DNA of 64,000 nt from Chitinophaga sp. YR573 (GCF_900110995.1 NZ_FOJF01000001.1:3322803-3386802); one strand, 5' to 3'. Counted from the stretch's first letter, positions 35,305 to 45,364 are shown. The notes: generated by a model from the letters alone, not told the origin. Made by a program: numbers and translations.

Positions 35305-35932
35305 CGGATTTGATCTGTTTCCCGCCCAGATCTTTTATTGTTTTCCTTGTTTTTACAAGGAGAGGGATGTTACCGGCCAGGTAAAATGTGGTTTCCTGTA
35401 CGGGAAGATGCCGGACCCAGTTGGTTAATTGTTCTGAAGTGCCGGTATGTATGGGCATGTCCAGGATAGTGGAAGGAAGATGTTTATCTATGATCATCGC
35501 ATGAAACTGTTGCTGGGGATGCCTGCATTTGTAGAGCGATACAAAATGCCCGATAGCGCTGGCATCTCCTATACACACCAGGTTATCTGCCGCGGTAGGC
35601 TGATGGAAACCGCCACCGGGGCCTGCATAAAAGAAAGACTGTTCCGGTTGCAGTTGTTTAGCCCAGTTACTGCCTGTGCCTTCATGACTGGTATGGATCA
35701 AAAGCACAGCTGTTTGTGTAGCCTGATCCCAGCTGGCTATGGTATAATCCCGGTAGGCTTGTTTGCCTACTTCGCATTTAAGGTGCTGGCAGCTGCGCCA
35801 GTTGATAGCCTCTGGCAGGTGCAGGGTAATTTGCAATAAGGAGTCTGTAATGGCTGTTGTATTGATGACATAAGCTGTTTTACCTATGCGCGACATGAGG
35901 AATGCCGTGGCTTTTTCTTTAAATGTTGACAT
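35288..35932 (-). CDS. Siderophore-interacting protein family flavoprotein (ferric reductase-like)
   Basis: 214 aa. The N-terminal FAD-binding barrel has the RxYT-type motif in YRDYTIASWD and a phosphate-binding stretch around FFYAGPGGGFHQP; the C-terminal part is the NAD(P)H-type domain (NLVCIGDASAIGHFVSLYKC, TTFYLAGNIPLLV). ViuB/SIP proteins reduce Fe(III)-siderophores in the cytoplasm to release iron. It is last of the minus-strand set araC - unknown - SIP, 8 bases after the preceding gene. The ferric substrate is inferred from the family only. Confidence 0.82.
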   Translation of the reverse strand: MSTFKEKATAFLMSRIGKTAYVINTTAITDSLLQITLHLPEAINWRSCQHLKCEVGKQAYRDYTIASWDQATQTAVLLIHTSHEGTGSNWAKQLQPEQSFFYAGPGGGFHQPTAADNLVCIGDASAIGHFVSLYKCRHPQQQFHAMIIDKHLPSTILDMPIHTGTSEQLTNWVRHLPVQETTFYLAGNIPLLVKTRKTIKDLGGKQIKSAGFWE

Positions 35933-35940
35933 AGCTACTA

Positions 35941-36216
35941 TTAGTTGATCTTACCTGTGAGGTGAGGATAAATATCTGTGATGAGTGTAATGGCTTTTTC
36001 TGAGCGTAGGCGGAAGTGTTTAAATACGCCCAGTGTTTCCAGTATGGGTGTTAGTTCTATAAGGTCTTTTACTGCGGCTTCATATTCCGGATAATTTGCG
36101 GGCTGTTCTATGACAGACAGGTTAGCCATGAATGCAGCAACGGAGCCTTTGCGTAATACCTGTCCGTTTATTTCTACGGAGTTGATATTATCTGGCAGGA
36201 TGTCCTGAGGTTTCAT
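35941..36216 (-). CDS. Conserved-looking small protein of unknown function
   Basis: 91 aa, starting MKPQDILPDNINSVEINGQV; no signal peptide and no membrane segment. Predicted mixed alpha/beta with a helical C-terminal half (EYEAAVKDLIELTPILETLG). I do not recognise the family. A longer frame begins at 36372 but overlaps the AraC gene, so the Met at 36216 is preferred. It lies 8 bases upstream of the siderophore-interacting protein gene and 52 bases after the AraC gene, and likely shares their transcript. Confidence 0.65.
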   Translation of the reverse strand: MKPQDILPDNINSVEINGQVLRKGSVAAFMANLSVIEQPANYPEYEAAVKDLIELTPILETLGVFKHFRLRSEKAITLITDIYPHLTGKIN

Positions 36217-36268
36217 GTGTGTATTATTTAAAGGCAAAACTACTACCGGGGACTTTGGACTAATTATA

Positions 36269-37132
36269 CTATTCCGGGATAGATAGATACTTTTCCCGTA
36301 CTGCTTCGCGGAAAGCTGCAGGAGTATGCCCGGTATGCTGTTTGAAAAACCTGTTGAAATAGGATATTTCATTGAATTGGAGGTGCCAGGCGATTTCCTT
36401 TACACTTTCTTTTGCATGTAAGAGCAGGCGTTTGGCTTCCAGGACACGGCGATCTGTGATTAATGAGGAAGCTGTTTGTCCGGTATGTTGTTTGACGACT
36501 TCATTCAGATGGTCTGCAGAGATGTGCAGCGCTGCTGCGTATTGGGCTGGTTTGGTCCATTCCCGGAAATGGGTGGCCAGTAATTCGCGGTAGCGGAATA
36601 GTAATGCAGGACCAGGTTTCTCTGCCCGATCGCAGGTATTGCGTTGCAGTAATGTAAGGAGTACTGACAGATAGTTTTGCAAGATAGAAACGAAGTGAGG
36701 ACCGCGTTCTGCTTCCTGTTTTTTCATCAGGCCTGCAATGGTTTTAACTTCGGCAAAGTCTGCATCGGAGAGTTTTACTTTATCCGGGGGGACAAGAGGA
36801 AGATGTACAGGGTGACCTGCCAGGAATTCTGCTGTAAAAGCGATGAGCCAGCCTGTAGAGGTGTAATGGGGCATTGCCTGGTGGACTTGTCCGGGTAGGA
36901 TCAGGACCATTTCCTGGGCCTGTATTACGACGCGTTCGAAGTCAAACATATGACAGGTTTCACCTGTAGTGCAGATCCCCAGGGCATAATAGCCGTGGCG
37001 GTGTGGGGTCATCCCGGGGTCATCTATCTCATTATCTTCTGCCCCTATCTGCTCTATAAAGGTAAAGGGAACTCCGGAAGAGGAGATGTCTTCCATCCCG
37101 TAAGAAATAATGAATGGTTTTTTAGTAGCCAT
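36269..37132 (-). CDS. AraC-family transcription regulator
   Basis: 287 aa. The N-terminal cupin-like ligand domain has MTPHRHGYYALGICTTGET and LILPGQVHQAM. The C-terminal double HTH runs from about 185 to 280: YAAALHISADHLNEVVKQHT, then KEIAWHLQFNEISYFNRFFK and HTGHTPAAFREAVR. It probably controls the two genes behind it (unknown protein and siderophore-interacting protein). The effector is not deducible. Confidence 0.9.
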   Translation of the reverse strand: MATKKPFIISYGMEDISSSGVPFTFIEQIGAEDNEIDDPGMTPHRHGYYALGICTTGETCHMFDFERVVIQAQEMVLILPGQVHQAMPHYTSTGWLIAFTAEFLAGHPVHLPLVPPDKVKLSDADFAEVKTIAGLMKKQEAERGPHFVSILQNYLSVLLTLLQRNTCDRAEKPGPALLFRYRELLATHFREWTKPAQYAAALHISADHLNEVVKQHTGQTASSLITDRRVLEAKRLLLHAKESVKEIAWHLQFNEISYFNRFFKQHTGHTPAAFREAVREKYLSIPE

Positions 37133-37343
37133 ATAGCTGTAGACGAATAAAGAGGGCAGAAATTGTATTGATCTGCAATATAATGTACACTTTAATATAT
37201 TAGGATAATACTATATTAGACGTAGGGTCGGAATCGCTAAATAAAGCGTTAAAATAACACAGACGTAACAAAAAAATATTCTCAACCCCTTGTTTATTAA
37301 TAATATTATAAATATTTTTATATACCTATGAAAACTACCAACT

Positions 37344-37580
37344 ATGAAATGGATTGAAGAATTAAATGTTATTTACCAAAAGCTGGGAGCGATTGGTTTC
37401 GAAGATGTAAAAAAGGAAATCTTAAAAGCCCAGATGAGCGGCCATGGCGGAGAAACGTACTACCTGGTACTTCAGCAGCTGATCATGATCAAGAAAGACA
37501 AGGTGCAGATTTATGAGCTTATTAAAGGAGAAGTGGAGAATATTATCCATTTCAGTAAGCACATGATCCATCTGAACTAA
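37344..37580 (+). CDS. Small hypothetical protein
   Basis: 78 aa, starting MKWIEELNVIYQKLGAIGFE; predicted all-helical and soluble, with a hydrophobic-charged pattern typical of a small helical bundle. No recognised family. Its stop codon (37578-37580) directly abuts the stop of the convergent TPR gene with no base between. The upstream 200 bases are AT-rich and lack a clear promoter motif. Confidence 0.6.
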   Translation: MKWIEELNVIYQKLGAIGFEDVKKEILKAQMSGHGGETYYLVLQQLIMIKKDKVQIYELIKGEVENIIHFSKHMIHLN

Positions 37581-38558
37581 TTAACTGGCTAACTCTTCCT
37601 TTAACCTGGCTACTTTCCAATATATCGGTGCATTGACCGGTATTTTCAGCAGCCATTCCAGGCATTGCTGTTTATCTCTTTCCCGGAGATAACTTAGTGC
37701 TATATAGAATGCTGCATCGTATTTGTAAGAGGATGATCCTCCGTAAACAAAGTTCAGATCTTTACGGGCTGCTTCCAGCTGGCCTTCGTCTATCAGGGAT
37801 ACTCCCCGGTAGTAACGGGTAGCAGGCTGTGTAGAGTCTTTCACGATCACCTGATTCAACAATTCTACCGCTCTGTTGTAATGTCCTTTGTTAAAGGCAA
37901 AAGCTGCCTGATGCAATAGCAGGGAGGTATCTGTTTCGTTGCCGATATGGTGATGGTGTACCATTTCCGTTCCGGAGAACTGCCTGTATACGTCTTTATG
38001 CCAGGGGCTGACGAATAAGAGGCCTGCCAGTCCAGCCGAAATAATGGCGGTGATCACCACATAGAGGCCCACCTTTGTATGGGCAGCATGTTCTTTTGAG
38101 TGGAACCATTTTTCCCGTTGGTCGGCAATCATTTCTTCCAGCTCATTACGGGTATTGTCTGTCTCCATGTTATTGGATTCTACGGACAATGCTTCCTGTA
38201 TGTATTGTATATGTTTGGAATCCAATCCCGGAGCAGGGGGGACCGGGTGGAAAGATTGTGCTTTGTTGGGGGATTTCTCCATCATTTCCTGTTTCCATTT
38301 CAGCTGACAGGCGTAGAGGAAAAAGGGTTCGAAATGATCGGTGAGGGTAAGCTGATGGTGCTGGCCGTAGTTGTAGATCGACAGCAGTACTCCTTCAAAT
38401 ACGCCGGAGGCGTCTCTTATACTACCGCCCCATCCTGTTACCATATGCTTCACTTTACGGGCAAAACGCTTGTAAATTGCATCAATAATAGCGGGGGAGC
38501 TGTCTAGCAAGCCATCTATGTATTCGTCGTCATTATTTATAATCCGGCTGGAAACCAT
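37581..38558 (-). CDS. Sigma-70 region-2-like domain fused to a membrane helix and TPR repeats
   Basis: 325 aa. Residues about 9-110 look like the region-2 core of Bacteroidota ECF sigma factors: EYIDGLLDSSPAIIDAIYKR, GGSIRDASGVFEGVLLSIYN, and FEPFFLYACQLKWKQEMMEK where region 2.4 would be. No region 4 follows. A membrane helix lies at about 165-185 (VGLYVVITAIISAGLAGLLF), and the C-terminal half has TPR-like repeats (FNKGHYNRAVELLNQVIVKD, YYRGVSLIDEGQLEAARKDL). The sigma core would be cytoplasmic and the TPRs periplasmic. Function is unknown; a tethered or non-functional sigma relative are both possible. Confidence 0.7.
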   Translation of the reverse strand: MVSSRIINNDDEYIDGLLDSSPAIIDAIYKRFARKVKHMVTGWGGSIRDASGVFEGVLLSIYNYGQHHQLTLTDHFEPFFLYACQLKWKQEMMEKSPNKAQSFHPVPPAPGLDSKHIQYIQEALSVESNNMETDNTRNELEEMIADQREKWFHSKEHAAHTKVGLYVVITAIISAGLAGLLFVSPWHKDVYRQFSGTEMVHHHHIGNETDTSLLLHQAAFAFNKGHYNRAVELLNQVIVKDSTQPATRYYRGVSLIDEGQLEAARKDLNFVYGGSSSYKYDAAFYIALSYLRERDKQQCLEWLLKIPVNAPIYWKVARLKEELAS

Positions 38559-38660
38559 AATATGAATCGTCTGCTACTTAAACTAATAATTATTTTAACA
38601 CAGGGGTGTTAGATAGTTAAAGCAATGCTTATGCCGGAATGCCGGATTGAGCAGATTAAA

Positions 38661-39137
38661 TTAAAAATGTTCTGGTCGCAGGGTAGATACCAGCTTGCCG
38701 AGGATCAGTTTCAGGGAGTCAGCATCTTCCTGCCCGATGATATCTGTGTATTCTTCCTGTATTTCGCGGAAGCTCTCGGCTGCAGAGATAAGGAGCCGTT
38801 TTCCATTGTCTGTGAGGAAGATAACAGCAGAGCGGTTGTCGTTTTCATGTTTACGGGTGAGGATATAGCCTCCCGCCTCAAGGTTCTTTACCACTTTGCT
38901 CATGGCCTGTTTGGTAATCCGGGCCCTTTTTGCCAGTTCATTATTGATGATACCTTCTGGCTGAATGTTAACAATCAGCACGAGGTCGCCCAGCTTAAAG
39001 TTATCATATCCTTTCTGCTGGAGCTTTTCCGTGATTTTGAAGTCCATATCCTTTTTCAGCAACCCCAACAACCTGATAAGGCTACGTTGCCGTTGCGCCA
39101 GGTATTGTTCGAGTTGCTCATCAAGTGAACCGTTCAT
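38661..39137 (-). CDS. MarR-family transcription regulator
   Basis: 158 aa. The winged-helix core shows INNELAKRARITKQAMSKVV (recognition helix) and LEAGGYILTRKHENDNRSAV (wing with the conserved DxR), flanked by dimerisation helices. Probably a homodimeric repressor. Neighbouring uxuA lies upstream on the same strand after 85 bases. The target is unknown. Confidence 0.9.
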   Translation of the reverse strand: MNGSLDEQLEQYLAQRQRSLIRLLGLLKKDMDFKITEKLQQKGYDNFKLGDLVLIVNIQPEGIINNELAKRARITKQAMSKVVKNLEAGGYILTRKHENDNRSAVIFLTDNGKRLLISAAESFREIQEEYTDIIGQEDADSLKLILGKLVSTLRPEHF

Positions 39138-39222
39138 ATTATACGCTTTTAGGGGTGCTTATTAGTTTGTTCCTTATCCCAACCTTATAGTGCTGCCAAT
39201 ACACGGCCGCAGGTGTTGACTT

Positions 39223-40389
39223 TCACCTGTTAAACACAGAACGGGCAATACCGGTTTCCAGTCCGCGGAGCTCTGCCAGTCCACGTAAACGGCCTATAGC
39301 GCTGTAACCGGGATTGGTTTTTTTGTGCAGGTCGTCCAGCATCTGGTGACCATGATCCGGACGCATGGGGATTGAGACGTTTCGTTTGTGCATCACGGCA
39401 AGGATGTTTTTGACCACTGCATACATATCTACATCTCCTTCCAGGTGGTTTGCTTCGTGGAAGTTACCCAGGGCATCACGCTGTGTGCTGCGGAGGTGAA
39501 TGAAATGGATATGTTCTCCTAATCTTTCCACCATGCCTGGCAAATCATTATCCGGGCGAACACCATAGGAACCTGTACAGAAGCAGAGGCCATTAGCCGC
39601 ATAAGGAGCAGCTGCCAGCAGTTCTCTTGCATCCTGTTCGGTACTCACGATGCGTGGCAGTCCTAATATAGGGAATGGGGGATCGTCCGGATGGATAGCG
39701 AGTTTGATCCCTGCTTCTTCTGCCACTGGGGCAATCTGTTGCAGGAAATAGAAGAGGTGCAGTTTGAGCTGTGTAGCATCAATGCCCTGGTATTTATCGA
39801 GTGCTTCCTGGAATTGCTGTAGGGAGAAACTTTCTTCAGAACCGGGTAATCCGGCGATTATATTTCTTTGTAATAAGTTCTTTTCGGCTTCGGTCATGCT
39901 GTCGAAATGTTCCTTAGCCATAGAGATATCGGCAGGATTATAATCGTTTTCAGCGCCGGGTCTTTGCAGCATGAAAAGGTCGAAGGCCATGAATGCCGCC
40001 TTCTCAAACCTTAAAGCTTTTGATCCGTCAGCAACGGTGTAGGCAAGATCGGTACGTGTCCAGTCCAGCACCGGCATGAAGTTATAGGTAACGACATAGA
40101 TACCGCATTCTGCCAGGTTGCGAAGGCTTAACTGGTAGTTGCTGATGTATTCTTTAAAGTTGCCGCTCTGGGTTTTAATATCTTCATGTACGGGCACGCT
40201 TTCCACTACGGACCATGTAAGTCCGGCAGCTTCTATCACGGATTTCCGCAGCATGATTTCATCTACTGTCCAAACCTCTCCGTTCGGAATATGATGCAAT
40301 GCTGTTACAATACCGGTAGCTCCGGCTTGTTTAATATCGGTCAGTGTTACAGGATCTTTTGGTCCGAACCATCGCCATGTCTGTTCCAT
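39223..40389 (-). CDS. uxuA: Mannonate dehydratase
   Basis: 388 aa. The N-terminus [16 protein letters not shown] and [20 protein letters not shown] match UxuA closely. The metal-binding His/Cys/Asp residues occur in [47 protein letters not shown] and [13 protein letters not shown]. It converts D-mannonate to 2-keto-3-deoxygluconate in hexuronate breakdown. In-frame ATGs at 40404 and 40398 exist; 40389 fits the family N-terminus. It lies downstream of the glycerate kinase gene on the same strand; no uxaC or uxuB is linked. Confidence 0.94.
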   Translation of the reverse strand: MEQTWRWFGPKDPVTLTDIKQAGATGIVTALHHIPNGEVWTVDEIMLRKSVIEAAGLTWSVVESVPVHEDIKTQSGNFKEYISNYQLSLRNLAECGIYVVTYNFMPVLDWTRTDLAYTVADGSKALRFEKAAFMAFDLFMLQRPGAENDYNPADISMAKEHFDSMTEAEKNLLQRNIIAGLPGSEESFSLQQFQEALDKYQGIDATQLKLHLFYFLQQIAPVAEEAGIKLAIHPDDPPFPILGLPRIVSTEQDARELLAAAPYAANGLCFCTGSYGVRPDNDLPGMVERLGEHIHFIHLRSTQRDALGNFHEANHLEGDVDMYAVVKNILAVMHKRNVSIPMRPDHGHQMLDDLHKKTNPGYSAIGRLRGLAELRGLETGIARSVFNR

Positions 40390-40431
40390 TTTTAGCATAC
40401 GCATATACAGATTTGAAACCCCAAAAATAGG

Positions 40432-40439
40432 ACTTCCCT
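40432..40439 (-). promoter_or_regulatory. -7 element (TATTTTTG) ahead of uxuA
   Basis: Read on the minus strand this is TATTTTTG, matching TAnnTTTG, in the gap between the glycerate kinase stop and uxuA. No good -33 box. It could give uxuA its own transcript. Confidence 0.3.
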
Positions 40440-40445
40440 CAATAA

Positions 40446-41732
40446 TTAATAATTTATTATTACTACGATTATATCCATAACATTTGTTTGTGTGGCTCCT
40501 GTTTTATATAAACCGCCTGTCTGCTCAAAAAAATGCCAGGCATCATTTTGTTTGAGGTAGGCTGTTGCATCCAGGTTTTTCTCAGCAGCAGCGGCTATTA
40601 CAGCCGTATCGGCAATGGCGCCTGCAGCATCTGTGGGGCCATCTGTACCATCTGTTCCGGCACTTAATAAAGTAATATTCGGATGATCATTTTGTAATGC
40701 AATTAATGCTGCCAGTGCCAGTTGCTGGTTACGTCCTCCCAGGCCATTACCGGTAACAGTAACGGTGCTTTCTCCTCCGGCTAACAGGCAGGCGGGCCTT
40801 TTCCCCGGCCAGTCAGCAGCTTTTTGTATGAGTTGCTGTGCCAGTAATTCCGCTTCTCCTGTAGCCGTTGCAGTGAGTATATGTACTTCATAACCTAAGG
40901 CAGCCGCTTGTTCTGCGGCAGCATCCAAAGCTATTTTATTATTGCCTATCAGCAGGTTATGTGCTTTCCCGTGTTTAGGGGTATCGGGGATATGGCCCTG
41001 AACACCTTTTAACAGGTGCTGTAAAACGGGATCAGGCAGTTGTGTGGTAAGATGATATTTTTCGAGGATGGCATATGCATCCGCAAAAGTAGAAGGGTCA
41101 GGAACTGTAGGGCCAGAGCCTATTACATGCAGGTCATCGCCTACTACATCACTTAATATCAGGCTATAAAATGCATTTGTATTGGCAGTGAGCTGTCCTC
41201 CTTTTACTGCGGATAAATGTTTGCGGACTACATTCATTTCATGGATATCCGCACCACTTTTCAGTAACAGTTCAAATACTGTTTGTACCTGTGTAAGGCT
41301 GGTCCCTTGCGGATAATCTGCCAGGAGTGCAGACGCCCCGCCGGATAAAAGAAAGAGTACGAGATCGTTTTCCTTTACTTGTTTAAGCAGGGAAATCATT
41401 TGTTTGGTGGCCTGTACACCATTTTCATCCGGCACCGGATGGGCTGCTTCAGCCAATATTATATGTTGAAGAGGAAGTGCATGGTGATATTTGGTAATCA
41501 CTAATCCTTTTAACGGAATGCCGGAGAGGATTTCTTCCAGCGCTGCGGCCATTGCCGCCGCCGCTTTACCTGCGCCAAAGATCCATACAGGCCTGTTTTC
41601 CTGTAGCCGGAAAATACTATCAGCTATTTTTATTGTATCCCCGTTCCTCTGTACATTTTTCTTCATCAGTATAACCGGTTGTACCGCTGCTACTGCATGA
41701 CTGAATATAGAGATCGCATGTTCTCTACTCAT
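40446..41732 (-). CDS. Glycerate 2-kinase, GckA/TtuD (MOFRL) family
   Basis: 428 aa. The N-terminal domain has [19 protein letters not shown] and [34 protein letters not shown] and [20 protein letters not shown] follow. The C-terminal MOFRL domain shows [20 protein letters not shown] and [17 protein letters not shown]. It phosphorylates glycerate to 2-phosphoglycerate. Placement before uxuA suggests sugar-acid catabolism, though the two enzymes act in different branches. Confidence 0.9.
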   Translation of the reverse strand: MSREHAISIFSHAVAAVQPVILMKKNVQRNGDTIKIADSIFRLQENRPVWIFGAGKAAAAMAAALEEILSGIPLKGLVITKYHHALPLQHIILAEAAHPVPDENGVQATKQMISLLKQVKENDLVLFLLSGGASALLADYPQGTSLTQVQTVFELLLKSGADIHEMNVVRKHLSAVKGGQLTANTNAFYSLILSDVVGDDLHVIGSGPTVPDPSTFADAYAILEKYHLTTQLPDPVLQHLLKGVQGHIPDTPKHGKAHNLLIGNNKIALDAAAEQAAALGYEVHILTATATGEAELLAQQLIQKAADWPGKRPACLLAGGESTVTVTGNGLGGRNQQLALAALIALQNDHPNITLLSAGTDGTDGPTDAAGAIADTAVIAAAAEKNLDATAYLKQNDAWHFFEQTGGLYKTGATQTNVMDIIVVIINY

Positions 41733-41745
41733 ATCTTTTACATTA

Positions 41746-41773
41746 AAAAAGGATGCAGCGAGGCATCCTTTTT
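41746..41773 (-). terminator. Terminator of the Spy/CpxP-like gene
   Basis: Perfect 11-bp stem AAAAAGGATGC/GCATCCTTTTT with a 6-base loop; on the minus strand it ends in T5 and lies 24 bases after the stop at 41797. It also separates this gene from the glycerate kinase gene. Confidence 0.88.
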
Positions 41774-41796
41774 ATGAGTGTATTTAGTATGGTCAT

Positions 41797-42219
41797 TTAA
41801 CTGTTGCGCTTCTGTTGTTTTTTGTCCAGTTTGGCCTCCATCTTTTCCTTCTTCTTCATTTCCCAGTCGTTCCATTTCTTATACTGATCGGGCGTAAGCA
41901 CAGGTTTGAAGCGTTGACTGCGTTCTTCATTCAATGCTTTTGCCTGTTGCATTTTATCTTTCTTTGACAGGCTGGTATTGGTTTTAATCGCTTCCATCCT
42001 GCGGGTGATATCCGTATTGATATCGGATATTTTCTTATCCTGATCTTTAGTCAGGTTTAACCGCCGGTCCAGTTTATTCGTCATTTTATCTGCACGTTCT
42101 TCGGCCGTGAAATGCACTTTTTTATGGGTGCTATCCTTTGCCTGCGCTATACTGTTTGATTGGATACCGAGCAGCAGGCATAACAACATGCTACTCACAG
42201 CGATCATATATTTTTTCAT
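41797..42219 (-). CDS. Small periplasmic Spy/CpxP-like protein
   Basis: 140 aa. Signal peptide (MKKYMIAVSSMLLCLLLGIQ...IAQA), then a highly charged helical protein with the LTxxQ-type motif LNLTKDQDKKISDINTDITR and a second related LTPDQYKKWNDWEMKKKE. The Lys-rich helical hairpin resembles Spy/CpxP periplasmic chaperones of envelope stress. Function is inferred from this resemblance only. Confidence 0.7.
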   Translation of the reverse strand: MKKYMIAVSSMLLCLLLGIQSNSIAQAKDSTHKKVHFTAEERADKMTNKLDRRLNLTKDQDKKISDINTDITRRMEAIKTNTSLSKKDKMQQAKALNEERSQRFKPVLTPDQYKKWNDWEMKKKEKMEAKLDKKQQKRNS

Positions 42220-42371
42220 AAAAAATGGATTGTTCTCCTTTGTTAAATATAGGTAATTACTGCAATATTAATACCAATCCTGTAAAATATGAGAAGAGGG
42301 TATAATCATTTATTAATTTAGCGTCATTCGTAAGCACATCAAACCAAATCTAACCGTTTAAACAGTAACAA

Positions 42372-45353
42372 ATGAAGAAAACCCGTATGTCCCTTGCCCG
42401 GCTTTGTCTGCTATTGGGTGGACTGCTGGCTGGTAATTTTGCCCATGCCCAGGAAACCTTTCCAGTAAATGGTATAGCTGACAAGCGAGAAGGCTGTTAT
42501 GCTTTTATTAAGGCTACCATTGTAAAGAATGCCACTACTACTTTAAACAATGCTACCCTGGTGATCCGTAATGGGAAAATTGTGAGTGTGGGAACAGGAC
42601 CCGTTCCTAAAGATGCGGTAGTCATTGATTGCGGAGGTAAATTCATCTATCCTTCTTTTGTAGATCCTTACAGTGATTATGGCACCCAACCTGTAAAAAA
42701 GGCTACTACCGGAAGGCGTGGAGATCCGCAGTTCCTTTCTGCAACAAAAGGAGCTTATGGCTGGAACCAGGCAATTAAAAGCGAGGTGAATGCGGCTTCT
42801 GTTTTCAATACAGATGAAGGCACTGCAAAAACGTTACGTGAAGCAGGGTTTGGGACTGTTCTTTCTCATCAGCAGGATGGTATTGCCCGCGGAACAGGGG
42901 TACTGGTAACACTGGCAGATGGGAATGAAAATAAAGCGATGATCCGTGAAAAAGCCAGCGCTCAATATTCTTTCGACAAAGGAAGTTCTACACAGGATTA
43001 TCCAGGTTCATTGATGGGTAGCATTGCGCTGCTGCGTCAGACTTACCTGGATGCGCAGTGGTATAAGACCCGTCCTGCAAAAGAAGGTACAAACCTCACT
43101 TTGCAGGCATGGAATGAAAGCCAGTCGCTTCCTCAGGTTTTTGACGTAGAGGATAAATGGGACGCTTTACGTGCTGATAAAATAGGCGACGAGTTCGGGG
43201 TACAATATATCATCAAGGCGGCAGGTAATGAATACCAGCGTATGCCGGAAATGGCTGCTACCAAAGCATCGTTTATTCTCCCCCTTAACTTTCCCCTTCC
43301 TATAGATGTGGAAGACCCTAATGATGCGCGTTTTGTAGCGCTCAGTGATATGAAACACTGGGAAATGGCGCCATCAGAACCAGCCGCTTTTGAAAAAGCG
43401 AATATTCCTTTTTCTTTAACTGCTTCCGGATTAAAAGATGCAAAGCAGTTCCTGGCTGCCATCCGCAAGGCTATTGAATATGGGCTTAGTGAGCAGAAAG
43501 CATTGGATGCGGTTACTTTAGCGCCTGCCCGTATGATAAAAGCAGATGACCAGGTGGGTTCACTGGAACCAGGTAAACTTGCCAATTTTCTGGTGACTTC
43601 AGGGACTCTTTTCAATGAGAATACAGTGCTGTACCAGAACTGGATACAGGGGCAACGATATACTATAAAAGATGAAGATTTCAGGGGGACTTATACCCTT
43701 ACCGTTTTGCCTGCCAATACTACTTATACTTTGCTGGTAAAGAATGCGTCTTCCTTGTCCCTGATACAACAGGACACCGTAACCGGTAGTATTTCGTTTA
43801 GCGGAGAACTGGTGAAGCTGGCATTCCCGCTGAAGAAAGGAGCGGCCCAGTTAAGGTTGAGCGGTGTTGCAGCAGCAAAGGAATGGAGCGGTACCGGTAT
43901 CGATACCAGTGGCGCTCTTATAAAATGGCGTGCAGTGTTTAATGCTCCCTATACTAAAAAGGATAGTACCAAACCTGCCAGTCAGCTGGCAATCGGTAAA
44001 CTGTATTATCCTTTCAACGGATATGGCTGGGAGACTTTACCTCAGCAACAGGATATACTGATAAAGAATGCTACTGTATGGACAAATGAAAGTGAAGGGA
44101 AACTGGAGAATACAGATGTACTGGTACGTAACGGTAAGATTGCACAGATAGGTAAGAGTTTAGCAGCCGGTAATGCCCGCGTAATAGATGGTACCGGTAA
44201 ACACCTTACACCTGGTATTATAGATGAACACTCTCATATTGCTATTTCCAGAGGAGTGAATGAGGGCACACAATCTGTTACATCTGAAGTGAGGATTGCA
44301 GATGTGGTGAATCCTGATGATGTGAATATTTACCGTCAGTTAAGTGGTGGGGTTATTGCTTCTCATTTGCTGCATGGTTCTGCAAATACTATTGGTGGAC
44401 AGAGTCAGCTGATAAAGCTACGTTGGGGTGCAGATGCAGAGGAACTGAAGTTCGCAGGTACAGATCCTTTTATCAAATTTGCGCTTGGCGAAAATGTAAA
44501 GCAATCTAACTGGGGAGAGCGTCAGAAAGTGCGTTTCCCGCAAACACGTATGGGAGTAGAAGGGGTACTGACAGATGCGTTTACCCGCGCCCGTGATTAT
44601 GAAAAAGAAGGCCCCGGTAAACGTCAGGACCTTGAGCTGGATGCACTGGTAGAGATCCTGCACAGTAAAAGATTCGTTACCTGCCATTCTTATGTGCAGA
44701 GTGAAATCAATATGCTGATGAAGGTGGCTGATAGCTTCAATTTCCATATCAACACGTTTACGCATATACTGGAAGGATATAAAGTGGCTGATAAGATGAA
44801 AGCGCATGGCGCTGGTGGTTCTACCTTTGCTGACTGGTGGGCGTACAAAATGGAAGTACAGGATGCGATTCCTTATAACGCTAATATTATGCAGCGTGTA
44901 GGGCTCACTGTTGCTATTAACTCCGACGATGCTGAAATGGCCCGCCGTCTGAACCAGGAAGCAGCCAAGAGCATCAAGTACGGAGATATGGCTGAGGAAG
45001 ATGCCTTGAAGATGGTCACATTGAATCCGGCTAAACTGCTGCATGTGGCAGAACATACCGGTAGTATCAAAGTTGGTAAGGATGCTGACCTGGTGTTGTG
45101 GAGCAATAACCCGATGAGTATTTATGCCAAAGCAGAGAAAACGATGGTAGATGGTATCGTTTACTTTGACAGGGACCGTGATCTGGAATTGCGTCAGCGT
45201 ATCAGTACTGAACGTAACAGGTTGGTGCAGAAAATGCTGGCAGAGAAAAAGAAGGGCACCGCTACACAGAAAGCTGCTCCTACCCAGGAAGAAATTTATC
45301 ATTGTGAAGATCTGCAGGCCGGACATCAGAAGAGCCTGATCAATGGCAACTAA
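42372..45353 (+). CDS. Secreted two-module amidohydrolase; only the second module has metal ligands
   Basis: 993 aa. Signal peptide 1-27. The first module (about 30-430) keeps the fold markers (VIRNGKIVSVG, GSLEPGKLANFLVTSG) but the HxH motif is replaced (PSFVDPYSDYG). After a beta-rich linker, the second module (about 565-955) has TPGIIDEHSHIAIS with HxH, CHSYVQSEI, TFTHILEGYKVADK and INSDDAEMARRLN, so it can bind zinc or a similar metal; GSIKVGKDADLVLWSNNP ends it. Probably a periplasmic imidazolonepropionase-, dipeptidase- or prolidase-like hydrolase. The substrate is unknown. Translationally close to the next amidohydrolase gene (11-base gap). Confidence 0.85.
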   Translation: MKKTRMSLARLCLLLGGLLAGNFAHAQETFPVNGIADKREGCYAFIKATIVKNATTTLNNATLVIRNGKIVSVGTGPVPKDAVVIDCGGKFIYPSFVDPYSDYGTQPVKKATTGRRGDPQFLSATKGAYGWNQAIKSEVNAASVFNTDEGTAKTLREAGFGTVLSHQQDGIARGTGVLVTLADGNENKAMIREKASAQYSFDKGSSTQDYPGSLMGSIALLRQTYLDAQWYKTRPAKEGTNLTLQAWNESQSLPQVFDVEDKWDALRADKIGDEFGVQYIIKAAGNEYQRMPEMAATKASFILPLNFPLPIDVEDPNDARFVALSDMKHWEMAPSEPAAFEKANIPFSLTASGLKDAKQFLAAIRKAIEYGLSEQKALDAVTLAPARMIKADDQVGSLEPGKLANFLVTSGTLFNENTVLYQNWIQGQRYTIKDEDFRGTYTLTVLPANTTYTLLVKNASSLSLIQQDTVTGSISFSGELVKLAFPLKKGAAQLRLSGVAAAKEWSGTGIDTSGALIKWRAVFNAPYTKKDSTKPASQLAIGKLYYPFNGYGWETLPQQQDILIKNATVWTNESEGKLENTDVLVRNGKIAQIGKSLAAGNARVIDGTGKHLTPGIIDEHSHIAISRGVNEGTQSVTSEVRIADVVNPDDVNIYRQLSGGVIASHLLHGSANTIGGQSQLIKLRWGADAEELKFAGTDPFIKFALGENVKQSNWGERQKVRFPQTRMGVEGVLTDAFTRARDYEKEGPGKRQDLELDALVEILHSKRFVTCHSYVQSEINMLMKVADSFNFHINTFTHILEGYKVADKMKAHGAGGSTFADWWAYKMEVQDAIPYNANIMQRVGLTVAINSDDAEMARRLNQEAAKSIKYGDMAEEDALKMVTLNPAKLLHVAEHTGSIKVGKDADLVLWSNNPMSIYAKAEKTMVDGIVYFDRDRDLELRQRISTERNRLVQKMLAEKKKGTATQKAAPTQEEIYHCEDLQAGHQKSLINGN

Positions 45354-45364
45354 ACACAACAATC

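Noticed and set aside
44418..45362. 314-codon minus-strand frame opposite the large amidohydrolase gene
   Set aside because: Antisense to conserved catalytic motifs of a confident gene; no recognisable domain.
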